A program made the position numbers and the translations under genes. From the NCBI RefSeq assembly GCF_047495875.1, contig NC_092497.1, positions 71,418,134-71,482,133 of the forward strand: a DNA stretch of 64,000 nt. The letters run 5' to 3'. The notes beneath the pieces are model-generated. The model was not told where the DNA came from. It made no database searches and worked only from the letters and a program-made list of their open reading frames with translations. Below are positions 1 through 11,400 of this stretch, one piece after another. This DNA is from Pithys albifrons albifrons (Eukaryota; Chordata; Aves; Passeriformes; Thamnophilidae). Numbering within the stretch: the first letter of the stretch is position 1; every line of letters starts with the position of its first letter.

Positions 1-103
1 TTTGAACACTTCTAGAGACAGTGACCTCACCACTTTTCTGTCCCGTTACTTTACAATCCTTGGCATAAAGAAATTTTTCCTGATACTTAAACCTTTCCTG
101 GTG
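1..103 (-). mobile_element. CR1 fragment, left part of a split copy
   Basis: Matches the antisense of the CR1 3' region (AAGAAATTTTTCCTGATA...CCTTTCCTGG). It is interrupted at about 102 by an LTR and resumes after it. Confidence 0.75.
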
Positions 104-666
104 ATGCCGAAGGGGTTTTGGATTTTTTATTTTCACATCTTACAGATTTTAAAAGTACTTGTAGCTGTAGCAAATGTAGATTTAATGTGCTAGTATTCTG
201 GCAGCTTAAGTTCATTGCTTATATATCCTAAACCCTACCACAGATTAGTAGCTCAAATTCTTTTAGCTGTTTAGGCTCTCTTCAAGGCAGAAAAGCTGAA
301 GACTATCAGAAAGGCCTGCAAAACAAGACCAAACATAAGCCAACAACATTGAGTCTAAGAACACTGGAAGAACTCCAAAGCCCAAAAAAGAGGAAAATGA
401 AGAACAGAGGGTCTCAGTGACCCCAGCCCCAAAATCCTGGGGGATGGTACAGGGGTGGGACTGGGGCTGGACTGAGAAATGTGTAAAGTAATGATTGGGT
501 GGGCAATATTATAAAAACCTCGGAAATCAGTGTTCGGGGTGGGGGCACAGGGATCTCACCAGCCCTAAGCCTGGACATTAAAGAATGTACCTTTTTTTCT
601 TATCCCACATTAACTTGGCTTGGAGTTCTGTTTTTGAGTTCACTCACAGCATTAGTGGTGCAACCT
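102..666 (+). mobile_element. Solo LTR inserted in a CR1 copy
   Basis: Begins TGATGCCGAAGGGG and ends near CACTCACAGCATTA. It carries a TATA-like ATTATAAAA at about 509 and a poly(A)-like ATTAAAGA at about 579. The same family occurs at 49150-49720. No internal retroviral genes adjoin it. CR1 sequence flanks both sides, so the insertion is younger than that CR1. The target repeat is unclear (perhaps TGGTG). Confidence 0.75.
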
Positions 667-730
667 GAGACCATTTTCCTCTCATCCTGTCACTTGTTAC
701 TTGGGAGAAGAGACTGACCCCCACCTGCCA
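664..730 (-). mobile_element. CR1 fragment, right part of the split copy
   Basis: Continues the CR1 antisense sequence where the LTR interrupted it (GCAACCTGAGACCATTTTCC, then GGGAGAAGAGACTGACCCCC). It fades out after about 730. Confidence 0.7.
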
Positions 731-868
731 ATCATCAGACCTGCAGACCAGAAAATTCACTGTCTGACCACAATTAATATGTCACTGGGGTATTAAGCAG
801 CTCTTCCTTCTTACCTGTTAACATGTACACAGAGACATTATACACATTATAGTTTCCTCAACCACCCA

Positions 869-1690
869 TAGAATCATAGAATCATAGAATCGATTGGGTT
901 GGAAAAGACCTCCAAGATCATCGAGTCCAACCCTTGGTCCAACTCTAGCTCATTTACTAGATCATGGCACCCAGCGCCACGTCCAATCTGCATTTAAAGA
1001 TCTCTAGGGATGGTGAATCCACCACCTCTCCGGGCAGCCCATTCCAATGCCTGATTACTCTCTCTGTAAAAAATTTTTTTCTGATATCCAACTTAAATTT
1101 CCCCTGGCAGAGCTTAAGCCCATGCCCCCTTGTTCTATTGCTGAGTGCCTGGGAGAAGAGACCAGCCCCCACCTGGCTATAACTTCCCTTCAGGTAGTTA
1201 CAGACAGTGATGAGGTCACCTCTGAGCCTCCTCTTCTCCAGGCTAAACAACCCCAGCTCCCTCAGCCTCTCCCCATAGGACTTGTGCTCCAGTCCCTTCA
1301 CCAGCCTTGTTGCTCTTCTCTGGACCCGCTCCAGCATCTCAATATCCTTTCTGAACTGAGGGGCCCAGAACTGAACACAGTACTCAAGGTGTGGCCTCAC
1401 CAATGCAGAGTACAGGGGAAGGATCACTTCCCTGGTCCTGCTGGCCACGCTATTTTTGATACAGGACAGGATCCCATTGGCCTTCTTGGCCACCTGGGCA
1501 CACTGTTGACTCATGTTGAGCTTCCTGTCAATTAGTACTCCAAGGTCCTTTTCTGCCTGGCTGCTCTGCAGCCACTCTGTGCCCAGCCTGTAGCGCTGCA
1601 GGGGGTTGTTGTGGCCAAAGTGCAGGACCCGGCACTTGGCCTTGTTGAACTTCATCCCATTGGAATCAGCCCATGTCTTTTCGTCAAGCT
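869..1690 (-). mobile_element. CR1 LINE, 5'-truncated, with reverse transcriptase C-terminus
   Basis: The 3' end is at about 869 (ATAGAATCATAGAATC on the plus strand). A 232-codon minus-strand frame at 957-1655 encodes the end of CR1 ORF2, past the catalytic centre, with motifs [38 protein letters not shown] and RHWNGLP. The intact frame suggests a fairly recent insertion. It cannot be active because the upstream parts are missing. Confidence 0.92.
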
Positions 1691-2873
1691 TGTCAACATT
1701 TGCTCTGTAAGGAAGATGTCAAATACAGGCAGAGACTGTTCTTAAGCCCTAATGCAACTGTTTGGGAAGAAAGAAGACAAACATATTGGAAAACAACTGT
1801 ATTTAGGAATTCTTCAAAACACGAAACCTATCAGGTTACGGGTTAGTATTTAGACAGTAAGAAGTTTACCTGTGCTGTAACCTCAGCTTTTACTTCTCAC
1901 CTCGTCACAGGCTCTATGATCAGTTATTCATATCACAGTGTAACAAATGTATGTCAGTTGTTAAAATAAAATTCGATTAACATTACCAACAGTTGCCAAT
2001 TTTTATAACTTCAGTGTAAAGCCTTTATTTTATTCAGTAATACATCTTAAGAAATTCACACTTCAGTGACAGTTTAGAAAAAGAGCCTCTAATCAACAGG
2101 TAGAACTGATGGCAATATAGAAGAGAAGTTTGAGGAAGAGAGATGAATGCAATGGAATGTAGAGCACCAAGTTAAATTTGAATTAGTTGGTTTTGGGAGC
2201 CTACGGGCTATGGGGTGTGGACTTGGAGAAAGACAGAAACACCACAGATTTCACTGTTTCTCATTTGAGATTTCAGTTTTCCATTTTCTAGGACTCCGCC
2301 ACTTAACATCTTTTTTTTTAAATATGCTTAAAATAGAAAAGACAGTTCTGTAAAAAGACAGGTGTATACAGAATGCCACTACAGACAACAGGAAATTAGG
2401 AGAACCAGAGAAGGTAACTGACACTCTTAAACAAAGAGGATGGAATAGTCTCCACACAAACAAAAGTAGTGCAACCTCCCCATCCAGGTAGTGCTTAGAG
2501 AAGATACTACATGCCCAAGTGAACCACAATTGCACCACTGTTGTTATGCTTCTGCTTTACAAATCCTATCCAGATGATGGTTCCTTGTGCCCAGGTTCTC
2601 ATTCAACTTTTCTTCTCTGAAAAACAAAGCATATTGGTTTGCACTCTACAATATTTCATTATTAGACAGAAATACCACTCTGGAAGTGTTCTTGATATTA
2701 AAGACATATTTGAAGCAGTACTCTAATTCTGGTTGCTATGAACCAGTTGCTATCAATACAGCCATAATTTTAAGTTAAAGCTAAATTGCAGCAAGCCTTT
2801 GGACAAAGTATAAATCTCACTACTCCTTGAAACTAGCTTGTCTTAAATTTCTAATACTCCATTAAAACACAGC

Positions 2874-3900
2874 ATTGCACAATTGTTGGGGTTGGAAGGG
2901 ACCTCTGGAGATTATCCAGTTCAACATTACTGCCAAGGCAGAATCACGTAGAGCAGTGACAGAGGAATACCTCCAGGTGGGTTTTGAATGTCTCCAGAGA
3001 CTTGACTCCACAACCTCCATAGGCAGCCTGTTCCAGTGCTCTAGCACCCTCAGTGTGAAGTTTTTCCTCATGTTACTGTGTTTTTGTCTGTTGACACTGC
3101 TCCTCTTCCTGTCACTGGACACCACTGAAAAACAGTCTGGTGTCATCCTCTTGACACCTGCCTTTGAGATATTCATATGCACTAATGGGATTCCCCTCTG
3201 TCTTCTCTAGACTAAATAGGCTCAGCTCCTGCAGTCTCTCCTCCTAAGGGAGATGCTCTAGACCCCTGATTCTCTTTGTGGTCCTCCACTAGATCTTCTC
3301 CAGTACCTCCTTGTCTCTCTGGTGTTGAGGAGCCCAGAACTGGACACAGCACTCCAGATGTGGCCCCACTAGAGCTGAGTAGGGAGGGAGAATCCCCTCC
3401 CTCACCCTGCTGGCCACACTCTTCCACATGAACCTCAGGATATCATTGCCCCTTCTGGCTGCAAGGGCACACTGCTGTCTCATGGTCAACTTGTCATTTG
3501 CCAAGATTCCCACATTCCTCTCTGCAGAACTGCTCTCTGGTAGGTCAGCCCCAGCCTGTATTGGTACTTGGGGTTAATCCTCCCCAGGTACAGGTACCAA
3601 TCTCTAATTTAACCCTCTACAACCACGGAGAAGTTTTCCCTTCTCCAGACTTCCTCTCTTACCTCCAGCATCTGGGTTTACTGAGGGCTGGCTTCTGCAG
3701 CAAAGACAGGCAAAGAAGGAGTTCATTAATTCTACCTTCTCTGTGTCTTCCATAACTAGGTTACCCACCTGATTCAGCATTGGCCCTATATTTTCCTCAA
3801 CCTTCCTTCTGCTGCTGAGGTATTTGTTCCCCTTGACAGCCCTTGCCAGACTCAGTTCCAAGGGGGCCTTGACCTTCCTTATCGCATCCTTACATACCAT
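2874..3900 (-). mobile_element. CR1 LINE with internal deletion
   Basis: The 3' terminus is near 2874 (GGGTTGGAAGGGACCTCTGG). The minus-strand frame at 3604-3900 is the linker before the reverse transcriptase (KYLSSRRKVEENIGPMLNQ, LVMEDTEKVELMNSFFA). The frame at 3289-3513 is the C-terminal part (VGPHLECCVQFWAP). The catalytic core that should lie between them is absent. Confidence 0.8.
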
Positions 3901-3919
3901 CTGTTTTCATGAAAGCCTT

Positions 3920-4469
3920 CTGTATAATATTACTAGTTCATTTTTATTGATGCACTTAAAAAACTGACCTCACATGTATCTGAACACTGCACTGCTGGTT
4001 AAGGAGACTTGACACTTCTGTTGGAAATAGGATAAGGGCATAGGCAGGCTGGAATGCAGCATAATTCAGAAAACTAAAATCTTACTGAACTCACAAAACT
4101 TCTAATAACCTACGACACATTTCTAAGTAGCCAAATTTGTTCAGAGTAAACACACAACTTCCAACTAATTTTGTGCATTCTCAAATCTTTTAACTTTAGA
4201 TTACCCCATTGCTAATGCATCCTAGAGCTTTTTTTTAAGATTGCTGCAGATTACTACATAAAGTCAGATGAGCATTTTCCTCACACTTGCAAGATATTGA
4301 CAGAATTAAAGGAAGCATTTTTTCTTTGCCTTTATGTCTCATCTTCCATGAGAAATAAGCACAGAAATACCTGTCTCCCTCCACTTCCACAGCCTGGTTC
4401 AACTATCCAGAGGTGGTTATTCACAGAGTAGACAGAATGGACAAAATCTTGTTGATAACATGGACGCGA
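3920..4469 (-). other. HAUS6: Probable HAUS6 3' untranslated region
   Basis: AT-rich sequence after the HAUS6 stop. A minus-strand AATAAA lies at 3943-3948, just before the 5' end of a CR1 element at 3900. This is the nearest poly(A) signal I found; the real end was not observed. Confidence 0.45.
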
Positions 4470-5473
4470 CTAACCATTCAATTCACATATTAGGTCTAAT
4501 GAGATTTCACATACCATTGATGCCATTTCCTGCAGTTGTTCAGAAGGTATCAGCAAAGATGACAGGGAGTATTGTCTTTCATGAATTTCTGACAATGGTG
4601 CCTTGGTAAATTCTTCATCCAAGGTGAAGACTACAGGACTGCAAAATGTATTTCTCTCCCCTTCTGCTGCAGGACTTAGGTCTGATCTACAGCTTTCAGA
4701 TTCACCTCCATTGTGTGTTTGATGCAGCTCTTCACTTTCAGATGCAGTCTTTTTTAGAGCTTTTTGTGAGTTGGACAGGGACAGTTGTCGATGTAGGTCT
4801 GATTTTTCAATATTGCTATTATTTTCTGAATCACCTGTTACATTTGCACTGTCTGTTATACTAAAATCAGACTCAGTGTTTCCAGATTGGCTGAGTTCCA
4901 TGCTATCATATTCTGGAAGTGTCTCGTTCCATATCCACATGCTTTCAGAATCGAAAGAACTTAACAACGAAGACCAATTCAAGTGCAGCATACCATCCAT
5001 TGTAGAATGCCGACAGTGCTCTGGAGATAGTACATTTGTTCTACTACTGCCTTCCAAAGAAATATCTGGAATATTCATGCTCTTCTCTACATTTTGCAAA
5101 GCCTGCTTTAGCTCTTCTACAGAACTTCCACTCAAAGCAGTACAGTCTAGTTCCTGTGCTTCACTTCTCTCAGTCTCTAGTATTTCAGATGTTTTTGAAT
5201 CTGAAGATTCAAATACATGACTTTTTCTCACCTGCTCTTCAGGACTAGATTCCACAGAACTTAACTGGGAATTCTTTTCTGACAAGGCAGGGTCAGAGTC
5301 AGATACAGGAGATGCAGGGACAGAGTACATGAAGTTAGAGTTTATTGTCTTATGAATAATGGGTCTAGCATCCATTGGAACTTCTTGTATTGCCACTTCA
5401 GTCGAGAACAGCTCTATGTTTGATGAGTCCTCAGTCTCGACAGCTTTTCTCCGTGAGCTTCTAGTTTCAGTAA
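4470..5473 (-). CDS. HAUS6: HAUS6 last coding exon, disordered C-terminus
   Basis: About 334 codons from acceptor CCATTTAG|TT to the TAG at 4470-4472. The start [15 protein letters not shown] follows IPRTPANQ of exon 16 in phase. The rest is rich in Ser, Glu and Asp without a fold I recognise. The tail LICELNG ends the protein. Confidence 0.95.
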
Positions 5474-8400
5474 CTAAATGGAACAAACAAAGGTAAAATT
5501 TTAACACTTTCATTCTCTCGATCAATCTGTTTTTCTTCTGTTCCTTCAGTGACATAAGCAATCCAAGAAGGAAGATGTATAGCTGCTTTATATTGTCAAT
5601 GTTTACATTTTCTCAACACCAAGAGGATTCTACACAGGAAAAAAATATCTCTTGAATCAATTCACAGCATTTACATTCTGGCCTACTATGCTGTGTTACA
5701 GAGTGAGCCATTCAGGTAACTTGTAGCTTTACTGAAATAATCCTCTTACATGTCAATGAACTAATCACAATTCTAATCAACAAACATTCTAAAAACAGAG
5801 TTTCAAACTTACGCTGATTTGCTGGAGTTCGGGGAATTTCTCTCCTTGTCATAAATGGGTTAAAACACAGTGAGCTAATGAGATCATCAAATGTCATTCC
5901 TTTTTCTTCACCACAGTCAGGCAATTCAGACACTACTGCTTTTGCAACCTGTAGGATGTTAGAGAAGGGCAAATTCTGAGAAAGTAGAATTACAACCTCT
6001 CTATTTGTGTAAGTTATGGTTCAAAATAAATCCCATTCTTTAAACCATTTGGAGAATTTGGAATATCCTGACTTTTCTGTTACTTACTGCTTAGGTTTAC
6101 AATGACCACAGTGTCCTACACAAACAAAATCAAGAGAGGGGACTGAAATCAAAATTCAGTTCTAAGTTCTCTCATCATCTATGAATCCATCTTTCAAATA
6201 AGAAAATTTGCTCAGATGGAATATATTTAAGACACTAGTCAAGAACTGCATAATCATGAAGACTAGAGCTGTATTTACAAACATAAAACATTTTAGCAGA
6301 TGAAAAATAAGTAGTGAAAATCTTTAGTGAAAAACGCAATTTACTTTCCAAATCAAGTTGTGGCACATTTTACAGTGACTCTTGAGAAGGAATTCCTCAG
6401 TCAAATCTTAAATAAAATACCTAAAAGAAGTAGTACTTAAATTCCTGCTTAAAATTTCCCTAGTCTCTCTTAAATATTTAGAATTTGCAGAACTTAAGAA
6501 TTCAATTGTTCTTTTTATTTCTGAATTTATGCAATGTACTTCACAGATTGAAGTATGAGAGGTAATAAAGATTGTAACATGATTCTACTGAACATGCTAT
6601 TCACTTTATCATGATTTATGACACCTGCATAAACTCCATGTTTTCAGGGTGGACTTAAGTGGGCAGTCCCCTCTAAAAATCTGTGACACTGATTACTATC
6701 TAGCAGAAAATAGTAACTTTTTATGTATGTGGACTACAAGAGACATGATGTAATTAGTGTTTTTTTTCTCTGAACTTAATGAACATTTACTTAAAAACAA
6801 ACAAACAGATTACTTTCTAACCTCTTCTGCCAGTTCATCTCTGGCTTTCTCAAGAAGGTCTTCTTCTTTCACAGGAAACCCTGTCAGGATAACATCATCT
6901 GCTCTCTCTCGCATCTCTGAAACGGGGAACTCTTCCTTTCCCTTTTTAGAGATTTTTGGAGGCACAGTTTGTTTATTTCCCTCACAAGTTTCCACATGCA
7001 AGTTCTAGAGGAAGACACAAGAATTATTAACAGTTGTAAACTCAAGAATATTAGCATGAACAAATTGCTGTACAAATTTCAAATAGTAAGCGCCCTAGTG
7101 TTTAATCAATAACAATATTTCAGTCTTGAATTCTAACTAAAGACAAAATATTTTTACACTTGTATTCAAAGTAGGACATGAATGGTGACTAGGACAGGTT
7201 GTGACATACAATACAGATGATCTGCAACTCACTTGCAGCTACCTCCAACACAGTACAGTGAACAATTGTGGAAGTTGCTTTTACACTACATTTGAACTCT
7301 CAAATTCATACACAAAGAAACAAAGTCTGACCACTGTTCGAACCAAAAGCACTATTGCAGCAAGCAGGGAATCAGCCACACACTATATGTCACATGGAAG
7401 TTTGGTACAAGTGCACCTACTTCCTCCTGTCCTATTACAATTTTACAGGACTGACTCAGATATATAAAAATACTGCTAAAACCAAAACAAATGCACAAGA
7501 AAATCCAAACAAACAGCCAAAACAACTGACAGAAACAAACAAAAAAACCACCCAGAAAACAAACCAAAATCCTGCAACCCTCTGCCACAAAGTGTAGACT
7601 TCAATCAAGGTAAAAAACACACATCCCAATTTTAACTTATTTGACAGGTAGAAATTTACATTTTCTATTAACAGGTCTCTGTTTTCAGATACTTCTGACA
7701 AGTCCGAAGGCACTGATGAGACCCTTGAAGGAGAGAGAAAGAGAGTTTAAAAACAAAAACCAAAAAAAACCCAAAAAAACCCCACACCAACAATTTTAGA
7801 GACAAACAAGTGGAATGTAAATCTTAAAGGGCTGTTATATATTGTATGCTCCGTATCTGTCCGTTACGATTTCCCTCAATTCGTCCCGGTCATCAGAAAG
7901 CAATCTTACTATAGGGAGAACAATGTGACAATTAGGGCAGATTTAGCCCTAGTTGTGTATCAGTCTCCCAAAACTAAAAAAATCAATAAACTGCCCTTGA
8001 TTATTACACAGAAAAAGAAGGGATTTTCAATACTTTCACAAACAAGTTTTCTGTATTCTGCAATCAAAGATAACCGAAAAGTTTTCTGCAGACTTAACAC
8101 CATTCTTTCTCTAGATAGTCTTTGTCTGAATGAATGCTGGCACGCACAGGTCTGTTCCTATACACATTTGTTGATATTCAACAATGTCCTGGCTCCCAAG
8201 AATGTCTACCTTATCACTTCTGGTGAGTTTAGTGCTAATTGCATAGCTCTCAAAAATGCAGTCCTCAGTTGTTAGGAAAAGCACACCTTAAAATATTAGT
8301 ATGTGCTGTTACCTGTCCGTAGAATCAGAAGAGGACAAAAATCCATGCTGTATGAAGTCACCGAAAGAAATCCAGGATTTAATTGTTAACTACTTGGACA

Positions 8401-11400
8401 ACCTCTGAGACTTATATGCAACTACTTCTACTGATCTCTAAGAATTTTATGTGCAATAAAGGACAGACTTTGAAGTATCTGTATGATTAATATTATGAAA
8501 TACAGCATTATTCAAAAGGTCATGCAATATTCCTGGATTCAGCAATGACAAATGGGCAAAAAAACTTTAGAATTATCCTTGTCTTATGTTCTATCCTTTG
8601 CTGATACTGTAGTAAGAGTAGTTACAGAACAACATGTTTGTAATTCTCAAAAAGAGTCACGAAAAAAGTCTTGTTGAGAAGGTTTAACCTGAGAAACAGA
8701 ATTTTCGGTTCTCTTCAACAACCTCTTAAAGCTTAGAGCAATGTAGTTAAAACGTGAGATAAAAATTTTGCATCTTGTCTGCTACACATCCTATTCAGCA
8801 GCAAACAGTTAATCAGTCACCAGTCAGAAAAAGCAGTAGCTACTTCAGGCCTATCTTGCTAAATTAGCTGTGGTGACATGTAAGAAGTGGGCTACTGAAA
8901 GGTACGCTAAGGTTCAAGAGATGCAAAATATTCAAGTCCAACAAGTAATTTCTGTTTTTTTCACTGTTTTATCATTTTCTCATTTAGCATACCATTTTGG
9001 TGATGCTGATGACATCACAGGTGCAAAAGCTCCCTCATCTTTCTCATAACATTCTTTATGAAGAGAGTCACTTCCATCTAGAAAAGCAAGTAGAAAGTTT
9101 TATTATTGCTCAGGCTTTCCAGGTGACATGACTGACTCAGACCACTTCTGCAGGCTACTCACAGAACGGACATTACAAACTCTACAAGAAAAACAAATTT
9201 ATACGTAAGTAGCACAATGTTATCAATCCTTTTACTCAGGTGCCACCTGTAGCCACAGATGCCACTAGCAGCCAGCACCTTTCAGTGTTGTTCCTGAACA
9301 CGTTTGAGAAACATGGTACTCTATCTGCTGCCCTGCACATTCCAGTCACACATTCCACCTTCCTCCAAACTACAATACCAGCAACATCATCATTATCCCC
9401 ACCTTTCCACAAATGCATCAGTTGTGTGGCACATCAATTCCACCAAGCACAATTCCACTTATGTTTACACCAACTGCATTAAGCAATAAGTATCTCTGTG
9501 CATATACTCATCCCTTTTGTTGCCTCATTCCAAGCAAGACAAAGCATACTATAAGTAAATGTTTTGCATATTATCAGAGGTACACATACCTCACCTGAGG
9601 ACTCTCTAGAACAATAAATCCTAACTTTGGCACATCTTTAATGAAGTTTAACCTTAGTAGTTCTCTAGTAACCCTAAATTTCAGCTTCTGCAAAGACAAG
9701 CGGCATTTCCTGTTGCATTCACCTCAACAGCATATCCAAAATCCCAGCTCACTTAAGGTAGTTGGGAAGGTTTTATTTTTAGAGCTTACTATATTAATAG
9801 GCAGAAGGTTAGTTTTTTTAGTGGCTCTGGACTCTCCAATAAAGTATCTTAACTACAGAGTAGAGAGAATGTCACAGACATCAGTCTCAAGCTTTCGGGT
9901 ATTACCATCTCACAGTACCATTGTACAATCTTTAAAATTTTTAAGGCAAACTACATTCCATTTGCAATTCTGTGGCCTTTCCTTTGAAGCTTCTAGCCTT
10001 GTACCCACATACCCTTAAGACTGCTGGAGCAGCGCACTTCCACTTTTTTAACCAAAAGGAGCTTTTCGCTCTTGTTTTGCACCTTAAAATTCCAATACAT
10101 CTCTGCCACACTGTTTTTCCTAAAAGAGACTGCAAACTACATTCAAGCAGTCTAACCCCTCACTTTGTAGCTTCTAACTTACAACTCTATACTAGAGACA
10201 GTAAGCACTTAGTCAATAACCATTACCCAGTAAAATAATAATCAAACAGCTCAGCACTAAGTTGTCGCCAAGCTTCAGAGGATCTCCTAGATACAACAAG
10301 GTTGAAAAATGTAGGCAATTGTGACAAATTCATTCAGAACCAGACTACCACAGACTATTAAAGACTACATGCAAACACAGGCAGGGAACCCTTTTGACTC
10401 CCAGAAACTTTTAACAAGAGTGGTGGTGCAGAAGGGAAAGACAGTTACCCTGGTCACCCACCTGAAACTGATGCTGCAGATTGATGAAGGTCACTGTTTT
10501 CACCTTCTTCTGGAGGACAAGGAGATAGTACAACAGCTTTGCCACTCCAAAGGTCCTTTCAAAAGGAAGAAAGAAGTTATACAAGGAGGCTGAAAAAATC
10601 TGCCTATCAACAGCAATTAGCAGACAGTTATTTACAACAGCTTTTCTGCAAACCAGCTGTCAGCCTCAACATGAAGCTTCTCTGTCTGCTGGGTAGCTAT
10701 GCAAGGGTATAAACTGTGTCAATGTGTCACAACAGAAATTACTCTTCATTCATTGAGCACACTACTCTAAAACGGAAAATACAGAACTCAGACTGATAGG
10801 GCACAGATGCTCAACTTCCACATGGTGATGAGCAGAGACAAAGCCCAAACCAATCAGCTCACTTTTACGCTGATCTAGTATCTTAACAAAATGATTCCAT
10901 TCCCCTTCTCAAGTGAAGACATCAATTGCAAATTCAAATGTATTCTCTTTAGGAAAGTCTTCATAAAGCATAATCAGTTACACTTCAGTATGTGCTTCCC
11001 CCAACTGTACGTATCAAGTTTAAGTGTAGATCTACATCTTCTCTCACCTTCAGCCTTTCTTTTCCCCAGCATCAGATAAATTGAACGCTACTTACTAGAT
11101 TCTCTTTTAAAATTAAATTTAAAGGATGTTGGCCAAGAAATGTTTCCCATTTTGTTTCCCAGTCTTCCTCTTTCCTAGAAATAGATTCACACACTGACAC
11201 ACAATGCTGTTGCTCTCTTTCTAGCCTGTAACATATAAACATGGGAAATGGTAACACATCTGTTAACATAACAATTCTGCATAAAGATGAACAGTATTAT
11301 GTGTTCCCCTTATCCTACAAAACCTTTGATACACACCAACTTACTCGTGCATTTGTGCAAATATTAAGAACTAACTGAAATTCACAACCAACAAAGTGGC

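Noticed and set aside
957..1655. 232-codon minus-strand ORF as a host gene
   Set aside because: It is the C-terminal end of CR1 ORF2; reported as part of the mobile element.
7456..7597. Aromatic- and Cys-rich ORF in HAUS6 intron
   Set aside because: Low-complexity A/C-rich sequence (AAACAAACAAAA type) read backwards; the real exon is 7660-7723.
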